The notes beneath the pieces were generated by a model. It was not told the origin of the DNA, ran no database searches, and saw only the letters and a program-made list of their open reading frames with translations. The position numbers and the translations under genes are program-made. A stretch of 64,000 nucleotides of DNA from Physcomitrium patens. Its lineage: Eukaryota > Streptophyta > Bryopsida > Funariales > Funariaceae. This document shows, piece after piece, positions 45,887 through 59,639 of this stretch (within the stretch, counting starts at the first letter, position 1; every line of letters starts with the position of its first letter). The stretch is taken from the NCBI RefSeq assembly GCF_000002425.4, contig NC_037271.1, forward strand, positions 11,156,786 through 11,220,785, in the 5' to 3' direction.

Positions 45887-46444
45887 TGTCATGGACATAC
45901 ACATGTAAGCTAATAATTACATATATAAATAGGTAGAAATAAGTAAAAGTAGGTAAAAGTAAGTTAATTCTATAGTATATGCTATAAAAGCTTCCTAGAA
46001 GCTTTATGGATATTGCTTTGACTTTATAGGTGTCTTTAATTGACTTTTTGGATTAGAAACGTGGTAAACAAGTTGGCCATGTGCCACACATGTTCTTAGC
46101 TTGAAGATCAAGCTAATTATGTGGCCCATACGTAGAAAAACTTATCTTATAAGTCAAGGCATGTATCTTACAAAGTCAACACATATTGGAGGTCCTATAG
46201 AACATTGCCACATAGCCCTTAATTAGATAGTATATATAGAGGCAAGAGTGAAGCCTTCTTCACTCTTGTCAATTCCTTTCTTGCTTCGAGACTAGTTTCA
46301 AGGGTCTCTAGTTTTCTTGGCTTTTGGCAATAGCCATTCCAATTTCTTTCTTAATATATATATCAAGTTATTTCTATTTTGTCATCTTTCTTTGACAAAA
46401 GTCTTACTTGTTTATTTGTTTTTATCATGTTCTTATCCTTGACA
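45887..46444 (+). repeat. 5' LTR of element D
   Basis: Begins TGTCATGGACATAC and ends CCTTGACA. The TATATATAG element is followed by the 11-bp hairpin at 46243-46268. A possible displaced primer site, TATCAGAGC, lies at 46468-46476, 23 bases after the LTR as in B. Confidence 0.93.
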
Positions 46445-46656
46445 GATTGACAAGAGTATACTTATAATATCAGAGCTTTGTCTAATCTTGATTAAGAGTG
46501 GATTACTCCTTTTTCTTGATAAAACATAAGCATATTAGAAGTTGTGGATTACCCTCTTCTAAACTGATATTTTTGTTAGTATTTTCTTTGGTCTCAAGTC
46601 CTCTTTTCTATTTGTCTTGAGCGATATTAGACATATTCTCTTTTCTAAGTGTTATC

Positions 46657-47665
46657 ATGGTAGAACTTGCTGAAATGAAGAGTGCAATAGCACAAATGTA
46701 AGAACAATCGAGGGAGTTAATGCTTGGGATGCATCAATTCAATTTATCACCACAAAGAGCAACAAGATTGGTAGGAAGTGAAGATATAGAAATGGTTGGA
46801 GCTGCTTCAACATCTGTACTAAATCATATCCCTTCTCCTATGGTGGAACGCCCTTCTAGTGTTAGAGAACCAAGAATTGCCCTATCCAAAAAGTTTGATG
46901 GCACCAGATCAAAGTTTAGGAGATTTATCAATAAAGTATAATTTGTGATTGAACTTCAACCCCAAAGCTATCCAACTCCAGGATTGCAAGTTAGATTCAT
47001 TGATACGCTTCTTTCAGGTTCAACATTATGATGGTTTTTATCTTTTTTTTGAACCACAAGATCTAATATTGGATAATCTGGAGGCTTTTTTGGCAAAGTT
47101 TCGATCCATGTATAGAGAACATGATGCAATTCGTACTGCAAACAATAAGATCCATATTTTGCGACAAGGCAATCGATCAGTAACATTGTATGCTTCACAA
47201 TTTTGACAACTTGCAACTGATATCAAGTGGGATGATGTTGCACTTATTAGCCAATTTCTCTATGGATTATAATATGAGGTAAAAAAATTAATGCTCAACT
47301 TACTTGATCCTCAAACATTGTGTCAAGCAATTGACTTTGCTAAGAAGTGCGACAATTGTCTTTTTGAATTTCGATCTGAGAACTGTACTAGTGGACCTCA
47401 ACGTTATTATAATTGAATGACAACACCAATATCTCTTCAACACATACATTCGGAAGTAGAGGATATGCAAATTGATGTGGTAGGTTTCAAAGCTCTTATC
47501 GAGTAAGAAAATATTCGTCGTTGACAGGAAAGATTGTGCTTATATTATGGAGAACCTAAGCTTACTGCTCAACATTACCCAAAGAAGCGACGTAACCATA
47601 AAATGAGGAGTACGGCGATCAAAGAAGATAACATGTCAGAAAACAAATTTGTCCAGCTACAATAA
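46657..47665 (+). pseudogene. Gag of element D, decayed
   Basis: The ATG at 46657 starts MVELAEMKSAIAQM and meets a TAA where B has CAA. It keeps CAA at the site where B has its only gag stop. The zinc knuckle near 47533-47577 reads CLYYGEPKLTAQHY, having lost two cysteines and the histidine. It ends with TAA at 47663-47665, with pol again in the -1 frame. Confidence 0.85.
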
Positions 47666-47670
47666 GGATC

Positions 47671-50600
47671 ATGCGGGTGGAACCTTGTACAATGCCTAGT
47701 GAAGGTCGTATCCTCTCCTCAAAACCCTCTCCATGTTTTACAATAAATGTTATTCTAGGACCTAAACATCACAAAGCCTTTGCCTTGCTAGATTCAAGAG
47801 CCTCAACATATTTCTTAGATGAAGAATTTGCTAAAAGACATAGCATATTTTTAGTGAAGAAAACTAAACCTGTTCATGTAGAAGTCATAGATGGTCGTCT
47901 GTTGTCTTCAGGAGATGTTACTCATGAAACCTTTCCTATAGAAGTAGCAATTAATGGTCATAATAGCTTTGTAATATTTAATATCATTAGATCTCCTTCT
48001 AATCCAGTCATTTTAGATTTATCATGGCTAGAAAAATATAATCCTAAAATAGATTAGACTTCTCATAGTCTTGACTTTTTTGAAAGTATAACTAAGAGCA
48101 TAGTTAATCAAATAGAAAGTCATAAGTCTAATATAATTAAATCTATATTTGTAGATGCAAGTACTTTCTTGTATGCTACAAAAGAAAGATCACCTTTTGT
48201 TATTTATGCCACACCTGTTTCTACTGATGGAAAGACTTCAAGTGGCATTCCAAGCCAATATCAAGAATTTCAAGATGTCTTTGAGAAGAAGAATGTGGAT
48301 ACTCTTCCAGAACATCGTTCCTATGATTGCTCAATTTTCAAGAAAGAGTACAACCGCCATTTGGACTAATCTATAATTTATCACAAAATGAATTGGCTGA
48401 ACTTAAAGAGTATATTGAAGAGAATTTGGCCAAGAACTTCATACGCCATTCCAAATCTCCAACAGGAGCTCCAGTTTTATTTGTGAAGAAAAAAGACGGA
48501 TCATTGTGGATGTGTGTCGATTATCGAGGACTCAACAAAATCATTATAAAAAATAGATACCCACTACATTTGATATTTGGACTCCTTGATTACTTGAATC
48601 AAGCTAAGATCTATACAAAAATAGATCTACAAAGAGCATAGAATTTGGTACGCATCAAAGAAAGAGATGAATGGAAGACTGCGTTTCGAACAAGGTATGG
48701 ACATTTCGAATACAACATCATGGCTTTTGGACTTACAAATACACCAACAACATTCCAACATCTAATGAATGATGTCTTTGAGGAGTTTTTAGATGATTTT
48801 TTTATCTGTTACCTAGACAACATCTTAATCTATTCTAAGAACTCAAAAAAATATGAATTTCATGTTCGTCATGTGTTACAAAAACTGAGAGATGCGGGAC
48901 TCTATGCCAAGATAGAAAAGTCTATATTTCATACTACTCAAGTCGACTTCTTAGGATACATCATTTCAAATGATGGACTTAAGATGGATCTTAAGAAAGT
49001 TCAAACTATTATGGATTGGAAGATTCCAAAAACGATAAGAGATATTCAATGCTTTTTGGAATTTTCCAACTACTATCGGATCTTCATCAAAGACTTCTCT
49101 CAAGTTGTAGCTCCACTTAGACGTTTGACTTATAAAGACAAACTTCAATGGAATCAAGTTGCAGAAGTAGTATTTGAAGCTTTGAAGACAGCCTTTGTTT
49201 TTGCACCAATCTTGTATCGTGTCGATTTTTCTAAGTTATTTTTTACGGAAATGGACGCATCAAATTTTGCTTTAGGTGTCGTATTGTCACATATGAGAAC
49301 AGATGATAAACTTCATTCAATAGCTTTTCATTCCAAAAAAATTTCAGCAGTAGAGATCAACTACGAGATCCATGACAAAGAACTTCTTACAATCGTGGAT
49401 TTGTTTCAAGAATGGCACTATTATCTAGAAGGTACTTGTAGTCCAATGATTGTGTATATAGATCACAAGAATCTTGAATATTTTATGTCAGCACGTGTTT
49501 TGAATCATTGCCAAGCTCGTTGGAGTATGTCTTTGTCAAGATTCGAATTCAAGATCACTTATCGATCGAAAAAAACAACAAGGTTTGTCACATGCACTTT
49601 CTAGATGATCTTACTTTGTATTAAAGGAAGGAGATGCTGCTTTTGATCAACAATGGACAATTCTCTTGAAGTTAGAGCATCTTCATCTTTGAGCAATGAA
49701 ATCAATACTAACTGTTGATTCAACTTTCATTAAGTAAGTTCAGTCAAGTATGTCTTCTGATCTTCTAATTCATGATATTATGGAAAATCCTTCAAAGTCT
49801 CATGATACTTCTAAGTTTGAATTCAAGAAGAATCTACTATATTTTGAGGGACGCCTATATGTTCCAGAAGGTGAAGCTCAATTACGTGTTCTTTAAGCTC
49901 ATCATGACTTTTCAACAGCAAGACATTTTGGGTACAATAAAACTTTGGAACTAATATCGAGAGACTTTTGGTGGCCTCAAATGTGGAAAGTAGTCAAAGA
50001 TTTTGTACAATCTTATGATGTTTGCTCGAGATCAAAAACTCCTTGTCATTGACCTTACGGACTTCTTCAGCCATTACCCATTCTAAAACAACCATTCTCT
50101 TCTGTTTCTATGGATTTCATCACGAATCTTCCAATCTCAGGTTCTTATGACTCTATATTCGTGATGGTAGATCGTTTTACCAAGATGGCATAATTTGTAC
50201 CATATACAAAATCTATCACAGGTGAAGAAACAGCTAAGCTCTTTCTTGACAATATCTATCGCTATCATAGGTTACCCAAGGATATTATAGCAAATAGGAG
50301 AACTCAATTTATATCAAGATTATGGCGGACTCTTTTCAAGATTATAAAAGTGGATATAAAACTATCTTCGGCATTCCATCCTCAAATTGATGGACAAACG
50401 AGGCGTGTTCATCAAGTTTTGGAGCAGTATTTAAGATATACAATTAACTACCAACAAGATGATTGGACAACTCTTTTGCGATTGGCAGAGTTTGCTTACA
50501 ATAACATGATACATTCTTCTATAAAACAAACACCTTTCTTTACCAATTATGGTTATCATCTATAACTTGATACTTTTGACTTTTCAAAAGTTGATAATCC

Positions 50601-51171
50601 TGTTGCAAAATATTTGGCAATTCATTTATTAGAGCTACATGCAACGATGAAGGCGAAGTTAAAAGAAGCTCAAGAACAACAAAAGGTCAATGCGGATGTC
50701 TATCGAAAGGAACAACCACTATTCCACATAGGTGATAAGGTATGGTTACTTCGTTGTAATATCAAGACTACTCGTCCTTGTGACAAGTTGGACTATTGAA
50801 GGTTTCAATTATTTTCTATTTCTGCACAAATCAATCTAATTGCATATCGTTTACACCTATCGGAGTCAATAAAAATCCATCCAGTATTCCATGTGTCTCT
50901 TCTTGAACCATACAAGACAGTGGACATACCAAGAAGAAGACAAGCTCCACCTCCTCCTATAGAAGTAGACAATGATGAAGAGTTTGAAGTGGAAGAAGTC
51001 TTAGATTCAAGGCGGCGTCAAAATAAATTAGAATATCTTGTCCATTGGCACAGATATGATATTAGTGAATGCATACGGGAGCCAATAAAGAATCTTGTAA
51101 TTGTAGCAAAAGTAGTGGAGGCTTTTCATCAACGACATCCATCAAAATCAAGAGGAAAACCTTCTTTATAA
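47671..51171 (+). pseudogene. Pol of element D, decayed
   Basis: Long open stretches match B: protease 47671-48057 (DSRASTYF where B has DSGASSCF), RT 48327-49604 with a TAG at 48639-48641 and YLDN where YLDD is expected, integrase pieces at 49772-50565, and GPY/F plus chromodomain 50614-51171. A single-base deletion near 48345 shifts the frame before RT. Both the protease glycine and the second RT aspartate have been changed by G-to-A substitutions, so the enzyme set is dead. Confidence 0.9.
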
Positions 51172-51250
51172 AAGAAATAAGATCTAAGCAAGATAACATT
51201 CTACTTTGAATCCTTGTTTGTAGCTTCTTTGTAGTTGTGATGCTGAGGAG

Positions 51251-51673
51251 ATGGAGAACCAACAACCAGCGGATTCAACTCAAGAGCCTTCATTTGCTAA
51301 CCTACCAGATGAGATATTACAATTGTCACAATCTTCAAGTCGATGCAATCGAGATGAAGATCTTCAAGAACGACATATTCTTCCTCAAATAGATGGCAAG
51401 ATATAACGCATTTGGTATCACGACCTTGGAAGGGACTCCTGATGTTTGATAATTTTACTAGAGGTAGGAACAACTCCTGACAATATTCCAAATGTTTTAT
51501 TCAAAGGAAGTTATGAAGGCCTCAACAATGATAAAATAAGTGGTTGGTCTTTCCACCCTGGTATGGGACACTCTCAATAGTTGAAAGGCCGTATCAATCA
51601 TCTTCAAAGAGAACAAAGATCAGAGTATGTGGCAAATACAATTCATGGCATCATAGATTTCCTCAACATATGA
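51251..51673 (+). pseudogene. ORF3 of element D, three nonsense changes
   Basis: The ATG at 51251 is intact (MENQQPADSTQEPS) and the length is again 423 bp, with no indel relative to B. Three stops, at about 51404, 51437 and 51578, replace CAA, CGA and TGG of B, all by C-to-T or G-to-A. Confidence 0.85.
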
Positions 51674-51714
51674 TGACCGCTCCTCATGGAACTCGTCCCT
51701 AGAAGAGGAGGTAA

Positions 51715-52272
51715 TGTCATGGACATATGCATGTAAGCCAATAATTACATGTATAAATAGGTAGAAGTAAGTAAAAGTAGATAAAAGTAAGTTAATTCTA
51801 TAGTATTTGCTATAGAAGCTTCCTAGAAGCTGTATAGACATTACTTTGACTTTGTAGGTGTCTTTAATTAACTTTTTGGATTAGAAACGTGGTAAACAAG
51901 TTGGCCATGTGCCACACAAGTTGTTAGCTTGAAGATCAAGCTAATTATGTGGCCCACACGTAGAAAAACTTATCTTATAAGTCAAGGCATGTATCTTACA
52001 AAGTCAACACATATTGGAGGTCCTATAGAACGTTGTCATATAGCCCTTAGTTAGATAGTATATATAGAGGCAAGAATGAAGCCTTCTTCACTCTTGTCAA
52101 TTCCTTTTTTGCTTCGAGATTAATTTCAAGGGTCTCTAGTTTTCTTGGCTTTTGGCAATAGCCATTCCAATTTCTTTCTTAATATACATATCAAGTTATT
52201 TCTATTTTGTCATCTTTCTTTGACAGAAGTCTCACTTGTTTATTTGTTTTTATCATGTTCTTGTCCTTGACA
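51715..52272 (+). repeat. 3' LTR of element D
   Basis: 558 bp, beginning TGTCATGGACATATGC after AGAAGAGGAGGTAA and ending GTCCTTGACA, followed by the CAATC duplication. Confidence 0.95.
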
Positions 52273-55200
52273 CAATCATGAAAAAATAATTACTTCTAAA
52301 TTCATTTTTCTACCATTAAATCTACAACTAATGAAAAGAAAGTATATTCATTCATAATTATGATAATCTAAACTTTATTGCCGCCATCCATAATAATAGC
52401 TATTGTAGTTTTAATTATTGAACCTTAATTATTTATTTAAAAAAAAGAGGGATTTGCCACAAATCATTTAAGTGAGAGTAGAGTTGACATTTTCTTCCTT
52501 TATAAGAAGAGTTGCTTCACTTTTTGGGCCTTTGTATTCTATCACTTTTCTACCATCCTTTTCTCTTTATATCACTATCACCTTTGTTGTCATCCTTACT
52601 TATGTTAGTTATTTTCTCAATTTTGTATTTTTTGCAAAGTTGAGTAGGCAGGTAGATAGATCTGTCTAAGAATTGTCAAAAATTAGATTGTAGAATCTAG
52701 AAATATTCTAATGTTCATTGATTTATTTTATTTTTTATAGAAAATATAGTTTTATATTTTATTTTAGTTTTTTTTTGGATATTAGTAGTAGAGAATATAT
52801 AACCACTAATTTAATCTAAGCAACAACAACAATCAATACTACACATAGTTGTAGTAGCAAAAACAGAAAGCATTTTATTTTTGTTATTTTGGTTTTTCTT
52901 TGATTTTTGTCATGGCTTGCTTGCTTGTGTTATATTTTCTTTATTCTTTATTGTGTCACAAGCTTGGATTCAAGTTGTACCATTACTTCTTCAACTTCTT
53001 TTTTTTACTTTTTCATTAGATTTGATTGGTTTTCAATCTTGGGGGTAGTAATATTTTGTAAGTGGTTTCATCACTGTAGTGATGAATTTCTAGTTCATAC
53101 TCCTCAAAAGTTGTATATTTGGTTTTTTTGGATTTCCCTACTAGCCTTAGAATGGCATATAAGCATAAGCCACTTTATCCAATTTTGTTTGTTGAATTAT
53201 TGGTTTAGGTGTTTGTTTTTTTAAAGAAAGAAAAAAAAAAAGTTTAATTTTAGGCATATTTGTGAATTAATCCATGTGTTATTTATTAGAAGGTGCAAAG
53301 TAGGATCTTATTTTGAGTTATTAGGGCCCTGAATATGAAGTTTTAGATTTTAGGCAAAGAATACATAGATAGATGTGGAGACTTTGTTGATTGCTAAGAA
53401 CATGAAGATGTATGAGATTTTGCAATGGTGGCTTTTTTACAAATGTGGAGATTAGCTCTGCCATCAATAATGTGTTGGATGATGTTGCATAATTGATCAA
53501 AGAATGTAGTGCTTTTTAAAAGGCTGTTTCATTGTACTCATCACAATTGCAATCCAAATCAGATCTTCTTTCTAGACAAGCAATTGAACTTATAGTTTCC
53601 ATGAAGCAACTTCAAATAGAAGTTTATTTCATTGTCTTGCTCCTTGTTAAATTGAGGGTGGGATTGGCCTTGTGTTCGTTTACAAGAAGAGTCTTTTTTT
53701 GTAAGACCTTGTAATTATTAGTTTCTATTATAATTATTAATTTAATAGAATAAAATCATAAATAACTCTTAAATTTTATTAATATCTATGTGGCCAAATT
53801 CATTTAAGTTTAACTTTTTTCTTTAACAAAATTTGAATATCACTTAAATAAAATTTAGATGTACACATTGTTTTAAAACATTAATAAATATTAATTAGAG
53901 AATGAGGTTAAGTAGATCATTTTTACTTTTTTAGTATAAAATAAATCAATAATTAATATCAATTGAAGTAATAACTATTTATAATTTTTTAAATGACTAT
54001 ATGTAGTACTTTTTCAAAAAAGTTTTGCTAGCATATTGTTGAACTCTACTATGTTTGTAAATTATTTGGAGACAATTGCAAGAAAAGAATTATTATTATA
54101 AGACATGTATAGATATTATGTTCCATTGACTTGTAGTTGTTGCAAAACGGCCTCCTTGTTCTTACTTCTATAGTTTCAAACTATGATATAAATTGTTGTA
54201 TTAATGTTTTTGCATGCATGTCACTTCTAGTTCTATTTCTTACTCCTTGTGGTCCTCCCTTTGAATGACTCACTTTTAGATTTTTCAATCGCACATTATT
54301 GTTGAAAGCTCAATTAATCTTTCATGTAGATTCTTTTATTGGTGAAGAGATAAAACATCAAAAGTTCAACTAACAACAACATAAAATAGATGTAAACTTT
54401 TAAAAAATATGGAATTATAGGTAGTATTGGAATAAATTTTTCAAGGGTATTTACTAAGTAGTATTGATGATGAAAATCATTAATTGACAAAACATCTTAT
54501 CTTTTCATTAAAATTTGTATTTGATGCTCATAGAGTAAACTTAATATATTTGTTATTGTCCTTGTAGATGAGAAATTATGTTCATCAATTTCTACTCTTG
54601 CTTGTTTATATTACTCAAAAATAAGATTAAGAGCATTTAAAGATAAAAAATTTACAACATTAGTGAAGAAATCAATTTTGTATTAATGAGCAATATGGAT
54701 TTGTATTAAACTTTCTTGAGCCTTCAATTCACTTGTATTCTTAAGAAAGTGAGAGAGAAATTTGAACTTCTCTAAGGTCTTTGGTGGAGACTTTTGAGTA
54801 AGATTTTAATGTTGAATGTTGACCCTCTATTCATGATATAGTAATACTTCCAAGGTGAAGTAGATTATTTATTCAAGCTTTAATAAATCTCTTTTTAAGT
54901 ATTCAATAGCTGAATGAGCAATAGTATGAATATACTTGTTACAAAGATTAATCTACTCTAAATTAAATAGCTACATAGAATATGCACTAATTGCAATGGT
55001 CTTATCTGTAAGGAATAAAGACCATCTTATTCTATTTTGTTTAAAAAGTATTTTTTATAATTTACTAAAATATTATTTTATATATATTAAATACAAAGTA
55101 AAATACTAATTTATTTTTATATATATACTAAATATATGTTTGAAGTAAAAAATATTAATTCAATGGCATTTATTAATGCTAAATCTCTATTAGCACCTAT

Positions 55201-56694
55201 ACAAATGGGTCGAATTTCTCTATATACTTACTGAAGTTGGATTAATATCCAACAAAAAAAAGGATTTTGTTTCCTCTTAAAAAAAAACAATGCCAATGGT
55301 GAATGAGGTATTGAAACTTTTCATCTCTATAATATGTAATATTGACATTTTAAATCTATTCATTTTATATGTACAATCTATAACAATAGAAAAATGGTAT
55401 CTTTTTACAAGTTAAATATAGTCAAAATGTGCAAAAAATTAACAAATAAATTTATTTTCTTCATCATAATAATAAATAAAATAGTAATTAGCATCTTATA
55501 AAGCTTCCAAAAGACATCAAATAAATGATCATTCAGGAAGTGCAATACAAGATAATTTTTGCCAGTCATTATAAATAGTTTGAGCAATGACTTTGCTATT
55601 AGTATCACTTTCTTATAAGGCAATAATAATATTTTTTGGTAGAATATCTATAGCTAGTAGTCGTGAAGTTATTTCTTTTTCAACTTGTTGCAAACAACAA
55701 GCAAATGAATGGATTAAAAGAAAAGAAGTAGTTTCGTAGTTATGAAGAATATTTCAAACAATCAAATGCTATTGACTACTATTATGCAAATGACAAGCAT
55801 GCAATACAAATGGACATCTTATCAAATGACTTGCATTATTTTATTTATGAACATGATGATTTTGATCACTATAAACTTATCCTATATCATACTTATAATC
55901 AATGTGATCTTTGTCAGAGTGTCATTTGCATACAATATAGCCTTGATTGTATATAAATGCATCAATACTATGTTTCATTTTTTCTATACTTTCAAAATAC
56001 CTTTTTGGTGGTGCACTCATATATCCCTTAGTTTCCATTGCAAAATGCAAAAAAGTTGTAGAATATATAATTTTTCTCTTCTATCTACTACATACAGTCT
56101 GAAAAAGAGTATATAAAGAAGAAGTAAATTGAGTACACACATACTTATAGAAAAAATAGGAGAAGAAGTATAGAGAGACATTACTACTCATTGAGAATTG
56201 TTGAGAATCATTGAGAACTATATCCAAAATGATGATTTTATTGATCCAAATATAAATTATAGTCTTAATGATAAAGAAGATTTATATTATCTATATATGA
56301 AATTGTAATGATGGATAGATTACTTTAGTAAAAATTTAGATTATTTTATAATTTTTTTTAAATATATATATATATATATATACTATTAATATTAGGTTTC
56401 AAACTCAAGATCTTATCTTTAAGAGATTTAAAAGAACATGTCTACTTGCATATTATGCAAATTGGCTAATTTCAAATCCATAATCAAGATGCAACTTGTG
56501 TTTGTGTATAACTTGATTAAATGCATAGCCACCTCTTTGTCTCTTATCCATGCAATTAGAAAAATTCTAATGCATTAAGAAAAAAATGTCACCTTTGGAT
56601 AATCATCTACATTTTAAAACTATGTATTTATTTTATCAAAGCAAAGAAATATTAAACGAAAGGAACTTTTTGTCACAAATATAAATAGAGGCAC
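52273..56694. other. Long AT-rich region without recognisable genes
   Basis: About 4.4 kb. Short frames exist (for example 52907-53224, 53532-53714, 55742-56116), but they have the composition of AT-rich noise or of very decayed coding DNA and I recognise no domain. The 55400-55720 minus-strand stretch (SDTNSKVIAQTIYNDWQKLS across stops) may be an old transposase relic, unproven. A 9-bp inverted repeat TTCATCACT/AGTGATGAA lies at 53067-53086. Confidence 0.4.
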
Positions 56695-57000
56695 ATGAAT
56701 CCAAATAAACCTACATCTAGTGTCTATATTGACCTTGAAACTAAAAAAATTAGAACATATCTATCCCTACCAAGTACACCAATTGTTCATCCAATCATAG
56801 TATTCTTATCGATAAAGGATGGGGAGATTTCAGGGATCATATCTTATTTTGATAAACCCATAATTGTCACATGTATTCCACAATTAGATTACCATGACAC
56901 AAAACCAGATATGTTTGACATAGTTGTGCATCATCTTGTGAATCATCGACAAGTTCAAGCAAGTGTCGGTGAGTGTGTCGGTGGCTTCGCCGTGCATTAA
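56695..57000 (+). CDS. Uncharacterised 101-codon ORF, possibly a gene fragment
   Basis: Open from ATG to TAA with a fairly natural composition: YIDLETKKIRTYLSLPSTPIVHPIIVFLSIKDGEI and YFDKPIIVTCIPQLDYHDTKP (shown in two parts). The pattern of an IxVFLxIKDGxI strand followed by YFDKP recalls small NTF2/SnoaL-like folds, but this is only an impression. It lies at the edge of a GC-richer island, and its last 15 codons run into that island. It may be a captured or decayed exon. Confidence in expression is low. Confidence 0.25.
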   Translation: MNPNKPTSSVYIDLETKKIRTYLSLPSTPIVHPIIVFLSIKDGEISGIISYFDKPIIVTCIPQLDYHDTKPDMFDIVVHHLVNHRQVQASVGECVGGFAVH

Positions 57001-57660
57001 ACCGTGTGCTAAACTACTGGACAATTGTGACGCAACTCGGAGTTGAACGCTGCCATGCTGTGTGCGCCATATCGATACTTCCCTAGTTGCTTAGTTTTTG
57101 TCTAGATCAGGCTCTAATCGCGCGCATCGTGACGTTGAAAGCCCCTGTCGATGCTGGGCGAGGATTGTGTCTGTTTAGGGTGGAGTTTACAATCCTGTGG
57201 TTCCGTATTCTGACGAGTGGATTCGTCATGGAGGACTTCATGCAGGTGATCACAGAAGCCAAGAACGATGAGCTTCTTCGGCCAGCAACTAGCAAGACTG
57301 ACTTGTGATGTCAAGTTTCAGAGAGGAAACAAGACTGGTCGTCCTAATCCAGGCCAGTACGACACTTCGATGATCTAGACCCGACCTGTTCGTTACATCG
57401 CAAGCGGGTCCTTTGACAGAGTTCGATGATCTTTTGGTCTGGAGTAGCTCTGGAGCGAAAAATTGCCGCTGCTTGGTTTTTGACATAATGCACGTGATTG
57501 GCGAATTGGCAATGCCATCAGGGATGCGTAGATTAGAAAAAAGGCCTCTGTGAGTGTCTTGTATATGGATGCATCATGCAGATCGAGGATTTGCAGAGTT
57601 TTGTTTTGCATCAACGACGACAAAAAAATTGGTGGGTGCAAGAGTAGCACGCAGAACCAG
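57001..57660. other. Orphan GC-richer island
   Basis: GC content rises sharply here, as in the host gene island at 27-37 kb. A short frame, MEDFMQVITEAKNDELLRPA and six more codons, lies at 57229-57308 in a good start context (GTCATGG) but has no recognised relatives. It could be the first exon of a broken gene or regulatory DNA trapped by transposons. Confidence 0.3.
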
Positions 57661-57883
57661 AAAATTTTGTTTGGTATTAGGATTCATTGAACATGTAAGT
57701 TTAGCATCCTTGCACGAAGTTTGAAAATGGGTTAAGTATTGGTATAGTACACTAGTCTCCTGTATAGAATACTATCTACTCTATATTGACTTACACCAAA
57801 AGTTGTGATTCTTGGTGCCACCCTTGTACACACAATATATTGTGTATTAATTGATCATATTAATAATAATATTGTTTCCAACA

Positions 57884-57895
57884 TGGTATCAGAGC
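57884..57895 (+). other. Primer-binding site of copia element E
   Basis: An exact TGGTATCAGAGC, complementary to the initiator-methionine tRNA 3' end. It lies directly after TTTCCAACA, which would be the end of a 5' LTR at about 57882. I could not locate the LTR start; the LTR probably occupies roughly 57670-57882. Confidence 0.8.
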
Positions 57896-58168
57896 AATAG
57901 AAAATTTGATCCTTCGAAGAAACTTTAATGAATGCTTTATTAAGAAAAGAATTATTAAAATTATAAAATAGTTTATAATGAAAATAATAACAATACAATT
58001 TATTATAATAGAAAAGGTTGATGAAGAACTTGAAGTTCTTCAAACCATGAGAAGTAATTCTAGACCTGAAAATGGCAACATACAAACCATAAGCAAAGAT
58101 AAAATTGAATTGATCAAAAACAAAATTATAAATAATTTCAATTCTACTTCAAATCAAGAATTTTGAAG

Positions 58169-59007
58169 ATGACACAAAAAGTGGACATCAATCATGTTCC
58201 AAAATTTAATGGTTTATATTTTAATATATGGAAACATAGATTAACATTAGTTTTCAAGGCTAAAAAGTTATGGTCTATGGTAAGTGGTGAAGAACGCTTA
58301 CCAATGGAACCAACAATATGTGAAATTGCTACTGGAGCCCCAGCTTTATCTACTATTGGAGTAGAGAGTATAAGCACATGGATAGACAAGGATGCCTTGT
58401 CTTTATCCATAATCAATGCCTAGAAAACAACATTGTTTCACATATACAATCTTGTATATTATTAAATTCAATATAGCAAGAATTAATAAAAATATTTGAA
58501 TCACATGATGTAGTAACTAAGCTATATTTAAAAGACAAATTATATACTTTAAAAATGAGAGAAGATGATAGTGTTATTAAACACATACATACTTTTAGAA
58601 CACATATGGAATAATTGTTGGCAGCAAGATCAGGAGTTCTAGATGATGAAGCAATTCTCACTTTAATGAGAAGTTTGCCTCTAAGTTATAGATCCTTCAT
58701 TAGCTCCTTAAGAAGACAGCTTGAGATCACATTAGCATCTTTGATGAAAAATTTGATCTAAGAAAAAATACTCATGAAAAACATGAGTTTAACATCTGAT
58801 AATAATTTAGTCTTATATGTACGTAAGAAATTTCAGAATAATAACAAGAAATCTTATTTTAATAAGAATTTCAGAAGGAGTTCACAAGAAGAGAGTAGTA
58901 CCTCCAAACCACATAAAAAGAGAAATTTTGCTATTAATAAGAGGTACTTTTTTTACAAGAAATCAAGTCACTTGATCAAAGATTGCAAAATAAGAATAGC
59001 AATTTAA
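58169..59007 (+). pseudogene. Copia gag, decayed
   Basis: ATG at 58169. VPKFNGLYFNIWKHRLTLVF is typical of the copia gag start. The first stretch ends at a TAG after SLSIINA, and the frame continues in pieces. A degenerate zinc knuckle (RYFFYKKSSHLIKDCK) lies near 58942-58989, with cysteines replaced by tyrosine/phenylalanine-type residues. Confidence 0.75.
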
Positions 59008-59100
59008 AATTATAATAATAGAAAAGAAACAAATATTATTATCAAAATAAATAAATTATATGTGGCAGCACTTATAGTTAAAGAAAAGCCAAATTCAATG

Positions 59101-59280
59101 TAATATGTGGACTTGGGAGCAATTCAACATATGTATCATGAATTAGAAGGATTTGTTAAATACATCAAAAGTAAAGACAAACAAGTTGTCTACTTAGGAG
59201 ATGATATTATATCATACATAATAGAAGGACATAGTAATGTAAATATCAAACTTACAAATGGTGATGAGAAGATCATAAGG
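59101..59280 (+). pseudogene. Copia protease fragment
   Basis: VDLGAIQHMYHELEGF and VVYLGDDIISYIIEGHSNV match the copia protease pattern. The active-site DSGA reads DLGA. The sequence breaks after about 59280 and continues with linker sequence from beyond the integrase. Confidence 0.75.
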
Positions 59281-59639
59281 ACCAATGAACAAAAACTCCC
59301 TCTTGTTCAAGGCATGTCTTCCCCACCAATGCTACCACTACAAGAAACACATATATTTGATCAACAACCAATACATAGTACTTCTTCAAATATGGAAGAA
59401 TAACTTCATTCTCACATTGATGTCATAGAAGACTTCTCTCAACTATCATTACTAAATGATCAAGAGATCTTACTTCTTGAAGATGATGAAGTCAATTCTA
59501 CATTGCAAACCTCAAATCTTCCTTCTCGTCCTTGACCAATAAGAATTATTTAACCAACTATAAGATTGTTAGAATCTATACAAGGCTAAAAAGAATATAA
59601 ACGATAATGTGATTGGCATCATCAAGCCTACCTTGTTTC

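Larger units (their letters stand above)
45887..52272 (+). mobile_element. Element D: full-length Ty3/gypsy chromovirus, moderately decayed
   Basis: 6386 bp with 558-bp LTRs at 45887-46444 and 51715-52272, flanked by the perfect target duplication CAATC (45882-45886 and 52273-52277). The LTRs differ at about 30 positions (roughly 5%), mostly transitions, so D is older than B. Gag, pol and ORF3 align with B throughout but carry several stops and at least one frameshift. Confidence 0.95.

Noticed and set aside
55405..55623. Possible transposase relic on the minus strand
   Set aside because: The resemblance is vague, crosses stops and cannot be tied to a named family without a search.
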